Program-made: the position numbers and the translations under genes | DNA from: Roseovarius pelagicus | Lineage (GTDB): Bacteria; Pseudomonadota; Alphaproteobacteria; Rhodobacterales; Rhodobacteraceae | Assembly (NCBI RefSeq): GCF_025639885.1 | Contig: NZ_CP106738.1 | Location: 3,038,001 to 3,102,000, forward strand | Reading direction: 5' to 3' | DNA: 64,000 nt | Shown: piece after piece, positions 38,073-48,624 of the stretch | Layout of the letters: every line of letters begins with the position of its first letter | Numbering within the stretch: the stretch's first letter is position 1 | Notes under the pieces: model-generated | What the model was told of the DNA's origin: nothing | Seen by the model: the letters and a program-made list of their open reading frames with translations, nothing else | The model's database searches: none

Positions 38073-38948
38073 TCAGCGCAGATGCCCGATCGCATAGGTT
38101 GGGTTAGACATTTCTTTTTTTAAATAATGGCTTAGGGCGTCAGGGTCAGGCTGTTCGACGGTTCGTGTCTCTTTCGCGGCGAGCCCGCCCGAGATGAAGA
38201 GCGAATCGATATCTTCGCCCATCGCACCGCGGATATCAGTCAGCGCCCCGTCACCGATGGCAAGAATCGCCGTATTGCCAACGTCCTTGCCTAGCTCGGT
38301 CAGACGGCGACGGGCCAGATCGTAAATCGGCGGATGCGGCTTGCCAAAATACAGGCTCTCGCCGCCCATTTCGGTATAGAGGCGCGCCAATGCGCCCGCG
38401 CACCATTCGCGACGGTCGCCACGATCCACGACGATATCAGGGTTGGCGCAGAGCAGTTTCAGCCCCTTCTGCTTGGCGTAGAGAAAATCGGCGCGGTTTT
38501 CGGACGGGTCAGCCATCGGATCGAACGGGCCGCAGCAAACAATACCCTCGGCCTCGGTCAGCGGAACGCGGGTGATCGGGGCAGGATCACCCACGATACC
38601 GATGGGCTCAAAGAACCCTGCATCACGGGCCCATTCTCCCATGAAGTAAACCGATGAACCCACGACGCCCCGGAACATGGCGGTGCGCGCGGAATCGCCA
38701 GAGGTGGCGATGGTGTCATAGGCGTCCTCTGGCACGCCAAATTGCACCAGTTGTTCTGCAACCCCGGCCCGCGGTTTAGGAGAGTTGGTGACCAGCACCA
38801 CCTTGCCACCCTTGGCTCGATAGGTTTGCATTGCCGCGACAGCATCCGGAAAGGCGGTGACGCCGTTGTGCAAACATCCCCAGAGATCGACGAAGAGCGC
38901 CTCGTAGCGGTCTGAAATCTCTGAGAGCGATTGGATGATCTGGGTCAT
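38073..38948 (-). CDS. HAD-type hydrolase, TIGR01459 family
   Basis: HAD phosphatase of 291 residues with the NagD-like cap arrangement. Motif I is FVDLWGCLHNG, motif II is LVTNSPKPRAG, and the last motif is LAIGDGALTDIRGA after GKPHPPIYDLA. In motif I the usual DxD reads D-x-W, so the second aspartate is missing in this family's normal pattern DxWGxLH. The physiological substrate is unknown to me. ATG 38948 is chosen as the start of MTQIIQSLSEI; the frame is open to 38978. It precedes the MaoC gene by 100 bp. Confidence 0.85.
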   Translation of the reverse strand: MTQIIQSLSEISDRYEALFVDLWGCLHNGVTAFPDAVAAMQTYRAKGGKVVLVTNSPKPRAGVAEQLVQFGVPEDAYDTIATSGDSARTAMFRGVVGSSVYFMGEWARDAGFFEPIGIVGDPAPITRVPLTEAEGIVCCGPFDPMADPSENRADFLYAKQKGLKLLCANPDIVVDRGDRREWCAGALARLYTEMGGESLYFGKPHPPIYDLARRRLTELGKDVGNTAILAIGDGALTDIRGAMGEDIDSLFISGGLAAKETRTVEQPDPDALSHYLKKEMSNPTYAIGHLR

Positions 38949-39065
38949 TGGGGTCCCCCGGACATGTCTGTTTCGCACCCAGATATGGCAGGCGACGTGC
39001 GGCCTGACCAGAGCGGATCAGCGAAGTTCGCAGTGTATTACCACCGGGGCCGGTATTCGCGGTCG

Positions 39066-39091
39066 CGGGCCGGGCGAATGCCCGACCCACC
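39066..39091. repeat. REP-like palindrome (copy 4)
   Basis: CGGGCCGGGCGAATGCCCGA followed by CCCACC: core CGGGC-GAAT-GCCCG, directly after the pyrophosphatase stop at 39096 on the minus strand. Confidence 0.5.
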
Positions 39092-39095
39092 GATG

Positions 39096-40016
39096 CTACA
39101 ACTTCAGATTGGGGATGATCTGTTTCTTGCGGCTCATGATGCCGGGCAGAACCACGGCGTCGCCGGACACGTCAGCAGCAAAAGATTTCTCGGCGATGGC
39201 TTTTACCATGTCGTTGGGGACCAGCAGCGTCGCTTCTTCGTTAAGGATATCCACGATGAAGAGCAGGACCTGATCGACGCCGTCCTCACGTGCGACATCG
39301 CCCATGGATGCCATAAGGCTGTCCTTGCGATCCAGTATGGCGGCTGGTGCAGTCGTTTCCAGTACCGAAACCCGGAATTTGGTGCCATCCAGATCAAACT
39401 CCTTGCTGTCCATCCGCAGTAATTCGGCGTCGGAGAACGCCGAAACGTCGGATTTCGCTGCAAACATCTGGGCGGCGTAGTCGCCGATGTTGATCCCCAG
39501 ATCGTTGGCCAGTTGCTCAGCCACATGGCGGTCGTGGTCGGTGGTGGTCGGGCTGCGGAATTCCAGCGTGTCGCTGAGGATGCAGGTCAGTGCGGTGCCT
39601 TTAGCCCAATCGGGCATCTTCGCCGCGTCATCGCCCATCAGGTCAACCATGATTGTTGCAGTGCAGGCCAGCGGGCGCACTGTCATGTCGATCGGGCCTT
39701 TGGTCTCCAATCCGCCGACAATGCGGTGATGGTCGATAATTGCCCGCACGTCTGCGTCGTTGATCGATGCGGGCAACTCGGCCGGGTTGTTGGTGTCCAC
39801 CACGACGCAAATCTGTCCTGCCTCCACGTCCTCGATGATCCGTGGTTTGGGCAGTTCCCAATGTTTCAGCAGGAAAGCAGCCTCGGTGTTTGGTTCGCCC
39901 AGCAGAACGGCCTCGGCATCCCCGCCTTTGATTTCGTTCAGATACCACGCCCACAGGATCGCCGATCCTGTGCTGTCGGTGTCAGGAGATTTATGGCCAA
40001 AAACGAGCGTTGTCAT
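39096..40016 (-). CDS. ppaC: manganese-dependent inorganic pyrophosphatase (family II)
   Basis: DHH-superfamily pyrophosphatase of 306 residues that hydrolyses pyrophosphate to phosphate. Metal ligands lie in FGHKSPDTDS, VVDTNNPAEL and AIIDHHRIVG; the C-terminal substrate clamp is MSRKKQIIP. No CBS or DRTGG regulatory insert is present. Family II enzymes need Mn or Co and are uncommon beside the usual Mg-dependent Ppa; many Rhodobacteraceae carry them. Single gene, ending at a REP-like repeat. Confidence 0.95.
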   Translation of the reverse strand: MTTLVFGHKSPDTDSTGSAILWAWYLNEIKGGDAEAVLLGEPNTEAAFLLKHWELPKPRIIEDVEAGQICVVVDTNNPAELPASINDADVRAIIDHHRIVGGLETKGPIDMTVRPLACTATIMVDLMGDDAAKMPDWAKGTALTCILSDTLEFRSPTTTDHDRHVAEQLANDLGINIGDYAAQMFAAKSDVSAFSDAELLRMDSKEFDLDGTKFRVSVLETTAPAAILDRKDSLMASMGDVAREDGVDQVLLFIVDILNEEATLLVPNDMVKAIAEKSFAADVSGDAVVLPGIMSRKKQIIPNLKL

Positions 40017-40113
40017 ATTACGGTATCCTCAAGGGCAGAAGTCATGTTTGCGCGCGTTATAAAAGCCGCTGCCGGGCTTGTCACGCGCGCAGAGTGCGGC
40101 CAAATTGCCCGCT

Positions 40114-40778
40114 ATGTCCAAACCCGCCGAAACTGATCTGTATGCCCCGGTCAAAGCGTTTCTTGAGGCGCAGGGATATCACGTGAAGGGCGAGGTCGGG
40201 GCCGCGGATGTGCTGGCGCGGCGCGCGGATGATCCCCCCTGATCGTCGAGCTGAAGACCGGGTTTTCGCTGGTGTTGCTACAACAGGCGGTTGCGCGGCA
40301 ATCGGTCACCGACACGGTTTATGTTGCTGTGCCACGTTGGTCAGGCAAATCGGGCTGGCGCGCGTTCAAAGGTAACATTGGCTTGTGCAAACGGCTGGGC
40401 ATCGGGGTGATGTCGGTCCGCCTGAAAGATGGTGTCGTTCAGGTCCATTGTGAACCGGCACCGTTCCGGCCGCGCAAGTCCGCCCCCCGCCGAGCGGCCC
40501 TGCTAAAGGAATTTGATACGCGCGAAGGCGATCCTACCGAGGGCGGCACCAATGGAACGATCATGACGGCCTACCGGCAAGATGCGCTGCGATGTGCCGC
40601 GCATCTGGCGCAGGCAGGCATTGCGAAGGGGGCAGACGTGGCAAAGGCAACGGGCGTATCCCGCGCAACGCGCATCATGGCGGACAATCATCATGGCTGG
40701 TTCTGCCGCGCCGCGCGCGGGCTTTACGCGCTTAGTGACACTGGCGCTGCCGTGCTAGAACCCGAGATGAAAGATTGA
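40114..40778 (+). pseudogene. DUF2161 family protein, frameshifted at a C-run
   Basis: DUF2161 proteins are putative PD-(D/E)XK-type phosphodiesterases of about 220 residues. The frame from ATG 40114 gives SKPAETDLYAPVKAFLEAQG and VKGEVGAADVLARRADDPP, then stops at TGA right after a run of six C (40234-40239). Reading one base over resumes with VELKTGFSL, AVARQSVTDTVYVAVP and continues to 40778. One more C would give an intact 221-residue protein. The motif D...VELK across the break resembles a nuclease active site. A sequence error in a homopolymer is the first explanation; a real phase-variable or dead gene is possible. Confidence 0.82.
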
Positions 40779-40783
40779 TGCTT

Positions 40784-40850
40784 CTTCTTGCTGAAAATAT
40801 CCTGGGGGACGTTGAATTTTTTCAAAATTCTACGGGGGGCAACGCCCCCG
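40784..40850. repeat. dispersed roseobacter-type repeat with two hairpins (copy 2)
   Basis: CTTCTTGCTGAAAATATCCT (40784-40803) matches the 9715-9734 copy at most positions. It is followed by hairpin GAATTTT-TTC-AAAATTC (40814-40830) and hairpin GGGGGC-AAC-GCCCCC (40835-40849). It lies after the DUF2161 gene and before the convergent TraB gene. Confidence 0.7.
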
Positions 40851-40880
40851 ATGACAGCCCAAAGCAGAACACCAACGGCG

Positions 40881-41870
40881 CTATTGTTGAAACGGCAGCC
40901 GGGAGATGACAAAACCGCGCTGTGCCAAAAGGTTCAGCACACCAAAGTCGCCGGGCAGGTGGGCGGCACCGGCGGCGACCAGAACATCTCCCTGCACTGC
41001 GTTGCTTGCCAGCAAGTCAGCCCAGGCAAGGTTTCGGTCGGTCAGCAGAACCTGTTCGGACAAGGCAAAGCTCGCTTCAGCCTCGGGGCCGCCGCCCTCT
41101 AACGAAACCAGGCGGGAATATTCCCAGATCAGCGCGATTTGCTGTGCCAGATACCGCTCGCGCAGGGTGTAGGCCACATCGTCGGGATCGACATTCCAGT
41201 GCAAAAACAGTCGGATCGCGTCCAGTTGGTCCTCCAGCGGGAATCCATCGAGCAGGGTCAGGACCGTCGCGGCATCTTCGAGCGATCTGGTCTCGTGTCC
41301 CAACTGCATCGCATGTTCGCCGATCAGCGAATCGATCCCCGCTGCCTCAAGCGCGCCCGAGCGGGCCTCGCAAGGACCAATACCCAGCATCATCGACGCC
41401 CAGATCGGCTTGAACTTTGCTGCAAGAAAGGATGGGAAGCCGCGTCGTGATAGCTCATCCGACAGTGTCTGCCAGTCCTCGTCGCCCAGCAGATCGGGCA
41501 GCGTTGGACCCTCGGTGATGAACATCAAGGACGGATCCGAGGCCATCTGTCGTCCCAGCCGCTTTTCATCGGCTTTCGACATTTCCAGATAGACGAGGTC
41601 GGCAGCCTTGATCATGGGTTCGAGGGCGGCCAGATGGGTTTGTGTCTGGGCATGTTCAAAATGATAGGTGCCAAAGAGCGTGATGCGGGTATCGCCTCGG
41701 GTTGCGCGCCATAAAAGACCTTCGGCATAGGGGGTGGCTTCTGCGGCCTGCTCCAGAGCAGCCCGCTGGCCATCGGATAGGGCATCGATCAGATCAGAAC
41801 CCTTGCAGCGCGCTGCGGCCGGGAGGGGTAGCAACAGGAGGCAGGACAAGAGACAACAGGAAAGTTTCAA
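40881..41870 (-). CDS. TraB/GumN family protein, secreted
   Basis: Protein of about 329 residues. The N-terminus from TTG 41870 reads MKLSCCLLSCLLLLPLPAAA, a good signal peptide; a longer frame begins at TTG 41936 but neither start has a strong ribosome-binding site. The TraB/GumN motifs are present: ITLFGTYHFEHA near the start (GxxH type), DLVYLEMS, and the late VLVAAGAAHLPGDFGVLNLL with the second conserved GxxH. The fold is related to Tiki-type metalloproteases. Several bacterial members are periplasmic; the substrate is unknown. Follows an unknown gene by 76 bp. Confidence 0.8.
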   Translation of the reverse strand: MKLSCCLLSCLLLLPLPAAARCKGSDLIDALSDGQRAALEQAAEATPYAEGLLWRATRGDTRITLFGTYHFEHAQTQTHLAALEPMIKAADLVYLEMSKADEKRLGRQMASDPSLMFITEGPTLPDLLGDEDWQTLSDELSRRGFPSFLAAKFKPIWASMMLGIGPCEARSGALEAAGIDSLIGEHAMQLGHETRSLEDAATVLTLLDGFPLEDQLDAIRLFLHWNVDPDDVAYTLRERYLAQQIALIWEYSRLVSLEGGGPEAEASFALSEQVLLTDRNLAWADLLASNAVQGDVLVAAGAAHLPGDFGVLNLLAQRGFVISRLPFQQ

Positions 41871-41946
41871 GACAGATAGCCCCGCATTTGGCGTGTGAAC
41901 GACCCTCAAAATGTCGTGGTTCGCGCGCAGGATCAAGCGGGTTCGG

Positions 41947-42336
41947 TCAGGTTCCGGGGGCAGGCGGTGTTGCGTAGCTGCGCAGCCAACTGGTCATTTG
42001 CCAGCGGATGAGGAAATCGCGGGTTGTGCGCCGGTATTCAACCCCGGCTCGGCTCGCGGCTGCGGCGATGCGGGTCTCGTAGGGACCTATGCGCCCGTCA
42101 CGATCTATCATCAGGATCACAGGTGTCTTGCCCGTCAAATCAGCGGCAAAGAGTGCCTGTTGGAGGCTGTCGAGGGAACTGCGCGAGTCAAGTCCGACCT
42201 CAATCACCTCTGTCGGTGTCTCGCAGTCGACGCGGATCATGTGCAGGTCATATCCAGCAGAATATCCATGCGGTACCTCAGTCTCTCCGCCCGCGATCAG
42301 CAGGCAATAGATGGCAGCCAGCGCCACTTCGTTCAT
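41947..42336 (-). CDS. hypothetical protein
   Basis: Frame of 129 residues with GGAGGA about 5 nt before ATG 42336, so translation is likely. The first 16 residues are hydrophobic (NEVALAAIYCLLIAGG) but without a typical basic start, so export is uncertain. The middle GKTPVILMIDRDGRIGPYETRIAAAASRAGV reads like an alternating beta-alpha domain resembling the ExbD/TolR periplasmic fold (VxLxxDxxxxY). I know no function. It is divergent from groESL. Confidence 0.65.
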   Translation of the reverse strand: MNEVALAAIYCLLIAGGETEVPHGYSAGYDLHMIRVDCETPTEVIEVGLDSRSSLDSLQQALFAADLTGKTPVILMIDRDGRIGPYETRIAAAASRAGVEYRRTTRDFLIRWQMTSWLRSYATPPAPGT

Positions 42337-42495
42337 TGCATCCTCCGTATGCCTGAATCACGAACCCCACAGCAATGCGCCATGCCGCAGCCTGTCGCGA
42401 GGGCGTTTGTTAATAAAGGTTAACGAAAAGTTAACGAAACGGAAGGATGTTTCGTCCGAGATGGCTGGGAAGTGCAAATTTTCACCAACGGGTTG

Positions 42496-42524
42496 TTGAC
42501 TCGGGTCGAGGCACTCCTTAGCTA
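42496..42524 (+). promoter_or_regulatory. candidate groESL promoter
   Basis: TTGACT at 42496-42501 with a poor -10 region TAGCTA 17 nt later, immediately before the CIRCE element. The -35 is good, the -10 weak; a heat-shock sigma site is not evident. Confidence 0.4.
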
Positions 42525-42531
42525 AGCGTCG

Positions 42532-42558
42532 TTAGCACTCACACAAGACGAGTGCTAA
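42532..42558. promoter_or_regulatory. CIRCE operator (HrcA site) of groESL
   Basis: TTAGCACTC-N9-GAGTGCTAA, a perfect match to the CIRCE consensus, 65 bp before groES. HrcA binds it and represses groESL until heat stress. hrcA itself is outside the window. Confidence 0.97.
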
Positions 42559-42623
42559 CGGCCCCACCAAACTATCTGGGGAGGGGCCAGTTGGAAGTAA
42601 CTTTGAGCCAAGGAGCCTCAGAG

Positions 42624-42911
42624 ATGGCATTTAAACCGCTACATGACCGCGTGCTTGTCCGCCGCGTTGAAGGCGAAGAAAAAACCAAAGGCGGGCTGAT
42701 CATTCCCGACAGCGCCAAAGAAAAGCCCAGTGAAGGCGAAATCGTCGCTTGCGGCGACGGCGCGCGCAAGGACAGCGGCGAACTGATCGAGATGGCTGTT
42801 GCCGCTGGCGATCGCGTCCTGTTCGGCAAGTGGTCCGGCACAGAAATCACCATCGACGGTGAAGAGCTGCTGATCATGAAAGAGAGCGACATTCTGGGCA
42901 AAATGGCCTGA
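42624..42911 (+). CDS. groES: co-chaperonin GroES
   Basis: Ten-kDa lid of the GroEL folding chamber, 95 residues. [21 protein letters not shown], the mobile loop [16 protein letters not shown] and the roof and C-terminal [13 protein letters not shown] are conserved. ATG 42624 has AAGGAG 8 nt upstream. Expression is controlled by the CIRCE operator just before it. A small REP-like palindrome lies between groES and groEL. Confidence 0.98.
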   Translation: MAFKPLHDRVLVRRVEGEEKTKGGLIIPDSAKEKPSEGEIVACGDGARKDSGELIEMAVAAGDRVLFGKWSGTEITIDGEELLIMKESDILGKMA

Positions 42912-42932
42912 GGCCACGTCCTGACGTTCTGA

Positions 42933-44630
<1,698 letters not shown>

Positions 44631-44721
44631 GCACGTCGTATTCGCATCAGCGAATTCGACGGGGCGGCAGGTGTAAGGTAGTGATTCCGAACACCGAGGT
44701 CCGCAGACGCCAAAAACTTAA

Positions 44722-44748
44722 GGGGTCGCCTTCGGGCGGCCCCTTTTT
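44722..44748 (+). terminator. intrinsic terminator of groESL
   Basis: GGGGTCGCC-TTCG-GGCGGCCCC (9 bp, one G-U, UUCG loop) followed by TTTTT, 91 nt after the groEL stop. Confidence 0.92.
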
Positions 44749-44885
44749 CGTATCCGATGGGTCGTCTCAGAAGAGCTTTTGTGCTTTGGGCGGGAATATT
44801 TCCCGGTCAGAAGATGTCCCGTCGCTTTCTAAGGAATTGCCTGCGTGTTAGGCCATGAGTGAATCCTGTTCTGAGGCACGTCATC

Positions 44886-45374
44886 ATGTTGCAGACCCCT
44901 GAATTCAGCCGAGAGATGCGGCGTGGTGAAGAAGACGCGGTGGCAGAACTGCTGACTCTGGCGTTTGACGGCGATGCAGAGGCGCGGCTTGTGGCTGCAT
45001 TGCGTAAATCAGGGGCGATGGCGGGCGAGGTCGTCTTGCCATACCAGGGCGGTATCGTTGGCTACTACGCGTTATCGCAGATGCGTGAGCCTACAGGCTG
45101 GCTGTGTCTCGCTCCGGTAGCGATCCATCCTGACTGGCAGGGACGCGGACATGGGCGGCGTATGATCGGGATGCTGACCGAGTGGGCGCGGCTGAGCAAG
45201 ACGAGTGTTGTCGTGCTGGGTCAGGTGCCGTTCTATGAATGCGCGGGGTTTAGCGCGGCGCGCGCGCGCGAGCTTGTTTCGCCGTATCCGGTTGAACATA
45301 CTTTGTTGGCTGGCGCAGGTGAGGACATCCCACATGGGAATTTGATCTATCCGCTCGCATTTGAAAAACTCTGA
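44886..45374 (+). CDS. GNAT family N-acetyltransferase
   Basis: Acetyl-CoA-dependent acyltransferase of 162 residues. The acetyl-CoA loop is LAPVAIHPDWQGRGHGRRMIGML (V-x-P-x-x-Q-x-x-G-x-G type: HPDWQGRGHGRRM), and the closing beta strand reads VLGQVPFYECAGFSAA. This matches the small YhbS-like group. ATG 44886 has GAGG 9 nt upstream; a GTG at 44859 in the same frame is less well placed. The last base of its stop is the first of the DMT transporter ATG (TGATG). The acceptor is unknown. Confidence 0.88.
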   Translation: MLQTPEFSREMRRGEEDAVAELLTLAFDGDAEARLVAALRKSGAMAGEVVLPYQGGIVGYYALSQMREPTGWLCLAPVAIHPDWQGRGHGRRMIGMLTEWARLSKTSVVVLGQVPFYECAGFSAARARELVSPYPVEHTLLAGAGEDIPHGNLIYPLAFEKL

Positions 45375-46222
45375 TGCGCCTCGTTCTTCTCACCACGTTG
45401 ACGATGGTTGCCTTCGCCGCAAACTCTGTCCTGAATCGAATGGCGTTGGCAGGTGGTCATATTGATGCGGTGAGCTTTGCCATGATCCGCCTGGCGGGCG
45501 GCGCGGTCGCGCTGGCGTTGCTGGTTCTGCTCACGCGGGGGCGGCTGCGGTTCGGTGGGGTCGGGCGAATGCTGGGTGTCGTGTCACTTTTGATTTATCT
45601 CTTTGGGTTTTCAACGGCCTACACTGATCTGGATGCAGGTCTTGGGGCACTCGTCCTCTTTGGTGTGGTACAAATCACCATGTTCGTTGGGGGGCTGGCC
45701 GCCGGGGAATCCACGCCGCCACGGCGTTGGGTCGGGGCGGCGCTGGCGTTTGGCGGGCTGATCTGGCTGCTATGGCCGGGGAACAGCGCGGAAATCAGCC
45801 TGACCCACGCCGCACAAATGGCGTTGGCCGGGGTCGGCTGGGGCCTATATTCGCTGGCTGGTCGAAAAAGCGGCGACGCGTTGATGGGTACGGCCGCGAA
45901 TTTTGTACTGGCTGCGCCAATCGGGTTGGCGATCGGACTGATGCTACCGGGCATGGTGGACGTATCGGCGGTGTGTAATTGGGGTGTCGCTCTGGCGATC
46001 ATGTGCGGTGCAGTCACATCGGGTCTGGGCTACGCGCTATGGTACACAGTGTTGCCGCAACTGGCGTCATCCACTGCCGCCGTGGCGCAGCTGACAGTTC
46101 CGGTGATTGCGATGGCGGGAGGGGCGGTCCTGTTGGGCGAGATGCTGACGGGGCAGTTTGTTATTGCGGCCTTGCTGGTACTGGGGGGCGTGATGGTCTC
46201 GGTATCGGGCGGGCGGCGGTAA
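45374..46222 (+). CDS. DMT family transporter (EamA)
   Basis: Inner-membrane protein of 282 residues with about ten hydrophobic helices in two EamA halves; the N-terminal half begins LVLLTTLTMVAFAANSVLNRMAL and the second half around LAGVGWGLYSLAGRKSGDALMG. Members export amino acids or metabolites, but the cargo is unknown here. It is translationally coupled to the acetyltransferase, which may modify the exported compound. Convergent with the NUDIX gene, 33 bp away. Confidence 0.88.
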   Translation: MRLVLLTTLTMVAFAANSVLNRMALAGGHIDAVSFAMIRLAGGAVALALLVLLTRGRLRFGGVGRMLGVVSLLIYLFGFSTAYTDLDAGLGALVLFGVVQITMFVGGLAAGESTPPRRWVGAALAFGGLIWLLWPGNSAEISLTHAAQMALAGVGWGLYSLAGRKSGDALMGTAANFVLAAPIGLAIGLMLPGMVDVSAVCNWGVALAIMCGAVTSGLGYALWYTVLPQLASSTAAVAQLTVPVIAMAGGAVLLGEMLTGQFVIAALLVLGGVMVSVSGGRR

Positions 46223-46255
46223 CCAGCGGACCGCGTGCCGGCACCGACGCGCGAT

Positions 46256-46693
46256 CTACCGCACAATGCGTTCGAGTGGATCGTAGTGATACCTGTCCGA
46301 GAACGCGATTTGTGGCAAGCTGTCCGGTTTCAAGCGAATATTCTGCAACTCTGCCTGACTGAACCAGCGCCGCGTGTTCACCACCCCCTCGGGATCGATC
46401 CAGTCTGGGCTAAGCTGCCCCGCGATGGCATTACACCGGAAAAAGAGATCAACCTGATGAAACCCGCGATCGGGGTCGTGAAATTCATTGACCATACACG
46501 GATGCCCAACGCTGATGCGCAGCCCGGTTTCCTCATACACTTCGCGCGTCAGGTTATCGGGCAGCGAGGCGTGGGGATCCGCACCGCCGCCGGGCGCGCA
46601 CCACAGGTCGCTCTGCCCGCCGGGGTACGCATTGACCAGCAACAGCCTAGCGTTTTCGACGATCACCGCACGCACAGCGAGGCGAATGGACAT
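46256..46693 (-). CDS. NUDIX hydrolase domain protein with altered Nudix box
   Basis: Protein of 145 residues with a Nudix fold: [18 protein letters not shown], then [20 protein letters not shown] and VYEETGLRI. Against the consensus GX5EX7REUXEEXGU the first glutamate position is alanine, whereas REVYEETG is intact, so metal binding by the main cluster may remain. It probably hydrolyses a nucleoside diphosphate derivative. It is divergent from the lipase gene (57 bp between starts) and convergent with the transporter. Confidence 0.85.
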   Translation of the reverse strand: MSIRLAVRAVIVENARLLLVNAYPGGQSDLWCAPGGGADPHASLPDNLTREVYEETGLRISVGHPCMVNEFHDPDRGFHQVDLFFRCNAIAGQLSPDWIDPEGVVNTRRWFSQAELQNIRLKPDSLPQIAFSDRYHYDPLERIVR

Positions 46694-46750
46694 GATGGAT
46701 CACTTTCATTGGACTTTCAGCCGCGTGCATTTGCGCATATCTGGAGGGGT

Positions 46751-47473
46751 ATGAAAATGCTCGGCTTCCTTTTTGCGCTGCTCTGGCCTGCCTCGGCACT
46801 GGCCGATTGCGCGATTTTGCTGCATGGGCTGGCGCGCACAGACGCTTCTTTTCTGGTGATGCAGGAGGCGCTGGAGCGCGAAGGTTACCGCGTGGTCAGC
46901 CCCAGCTACCCGTCGACCGAGGCGCGCATCGCAGTGTTGGCAAACCAGACCCTGCCGCGGGCGGTCGCGACCTGTGGCGACGCGCCAATACATTTTGTCA
47001 CCCATTCGATGGGCGGTATCCTGCTACGGGTGTGGTTGCGGGATCATCGCCCGGAGCGGTTGGGTAGGGTGGTGATGCTGGGCCCGCCCAATCATGGCTC
47101 GGAAGTGGTGGATGAACTGGGCGGTCTGGAGCTGTTTGAATGGCTCAATGGCCCGGCTGGTATGCAGCTGGAGACCGGGCAGGACACGTTCACCGAAAGC
47201 CTGCCGCCCGTGGATTTCCCGCTGGGAGTGATCGCGGGAACACGGTCGCTGAACCCGTATTTCTCGCTTTTGATCGAGGGGCCGGATGATGGCAAGGTAT
47301 CGGTTGCCTCGACACGGGTGGCCGGTATGGCGGATCATATCCAGCTCCCGGTGACGCATACCTTTATGATGAACAATCCGATGGTGATCGCACAGGTTTC
47401 TGAATTTCTGACCCATGGCGCGTTCGATCACGATCTGGATATCACCGACCTCTTTTGGCGAGGTGTCCAATGA
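46751..47473 (+). CDS. secreted lipase/esterase, alpha/beta hydrolase
   Basis: Hydrolase of 240 residues with signal peptide [18 protein letters not shown] followed by DC. The oxyanion strand [13 protein letters not shown], the nucleophile elbow [11 protein letters not shown] (serine), [17 protein letters not shown] and the late [15 protein letters not shown] with the catalytic histidine fit triacylglycerol lipase-like or acyltransferase-like proteins. Its stop overlaps the phnM-like start by 4 bases (ATGA). The pairing of a periplasmic lipase with a cytosolic amidohydrolase is unexplained. Confidence 0.85.
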   Translation: MKMLGFLFALLWPASALADCAILLHGLARTDASFLVMQEALEREGYRVVSPSYPSTEARIAVLANQTLPRAVATCGDAPIHFVTHSMGGILLRVWLRDHRPERLGRVVMLGPPNHGSEVVDELGGLELFEWLNGPAGMQLETGQDTFTESLPPVDFPLGVIAGTRSLNPYFSLLIEGPDDGKVSVASTRVAGMADHIQLPVTHTFMMNNPMVIAQVSEFLTHGAFDHDLDITDLFWRGVQ

Positions 47474-48624
47474 CCGGACTGCATGTGCGTCTGACCGGCG
47501 CCGACGTGTTGACGCCGGACGGATTGCAGAAGGTGCCGCTGATACTGGATGCAGGACGCATTGCGGATGGCGATGGGGCCGCGCGCGAGGTCGACTTGAG
47601 CGGCTACATTGTCCTACCGGGAATTGTTGACGTACACGGGGATGGGTTCGAGCGGCATCTGGCACCCCGACGCGGTGCGATGAAGGATATTGATCAGGGG
47701 CTGGTGACAGCCGAGGCAGAGCTGGCAGCGAACGGGATCACGACGGCTGTATTGGCGCAGTTCTATAGCTGGGAAGGTGGGATGCGCGGTCCCGAATTCG
47801 CAGAACGCGTGATGACAGGAGTGGCACAGGTCCGCGGTAACGTCGTCACGGACCTGCACACGCAACTGCGGTTCGAGACACCGATGCTGGACGACTATGG
47901 TGCTGCTCTGGAATTTATTGATCGGCACAGCGTCGCATACTGTGTCTTTAATGATCATCTACCCCATGTCGCGTTGGAAAAGGGTAAGCAACCCAAAGGG
48001 TTGATTGGAAAGTCGCTGCGCATCGGGCGCAACCCCGAGGTGCATCTGGCGATGATGCAGGAAATGCATGCGCGCCGTGCCGAAGTCCCTGCGGCAGTGG
48101 ACGGATTGAGTGCGGCGTTGGCAGCACGTGGGGTTCGGATGGGCAGCCATGACGATCGCAGTGCCGAGGCCCGCGCGGAGTGGCGTGCAAGGGGCGCGAC
48201 GCTGGCGGAGTTTCCCGAAACGCTGGAAGCGGCAGAGGCGGCGCGCGCCGGTGGCGATGCCGTGATCATGGGCGCGCCCAACGTAGTGCGTGGCGGCTCT
48301 CATAACGGCAACGTGAGTGCGGCGGATATGGTGATGATGGGGCTCGTTGACGCACTGGCTTCTGATTATCACTACCCGTCACTGCGCCGCGCGGCGTTTT
48401 TCCTGCTGGATGCCGGTGTTTGTGATCTGGCGACAGCATGGGGATTGATCTCGGCTGGGCCTGCGCGAATTTTGGGGCTGTCGGATCGGGGTGCTCTGGT
48501 GCCCGGTATGCGGGCCGATCTGTTAGTGTTGGAGATGCGCACGCGCCGGGTCGCGGCGACGCTGGCTGGTGGACGGATCAGTTATCTTCAGGGGGATGTC
48601 GCGCAGCGGTTCTTAGGCGGGTGA
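47470..48624 (+). CDS. phnM: alpha-D-ribose 1-methylphosphonate 5-triphosphate diphosphatase family (PhnM-like)
   Basis: Amidohydrolase-superfamily protein of 384 residues. In the C-P lyase pathway PhnM removes pyrophosphate from ribose methylphosphonate triphosphate. [16 protein letters not shown] is the metal-binding start, [19 protein letters not shown] and [18 protein letters not shown] follow, and [14 protein letters not shown] is near the end. All fit PhnM closely. No other phn gene is in the window, so this is a solo copy. It is coupled to the lipase by a 4-base overlap, and its last 37 bp overlap the convergent transporter gene. Confidence 0.87.
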   Translation: MTGLHVRLTGADVLTPDGLQKVPLILDAGRIADGDGAAREVDLSGYIVLPGIVDVHGDGFERHLAPRRGAMKDIDQGLVTAEAELAANGITTAVLAQFYSWEGGMRGPEFAERVMTGVAQVRGNVVTDLHTQLRFETPMLDDYGAALEFIDRHSVAYCVFNDHLPHVALEKGKQPKGLIGKSLRIGRNPEVHLAMMQEMHARRAEVPAAVDGLSAALAARGVRMGSHDDRSAEARAEWRARGATLAEFPETLEAAEAARAGGDAVIMGAPNVVRGGSHNGNVSAADMVMMGLVDALASDYHYPSLRRAAFFLLDAGVCDLATAWGLISAGPARILGLSDRGALVPGMRADLLVLEMRTRRVAATLAGGRISYLQGDVAQRFLGG

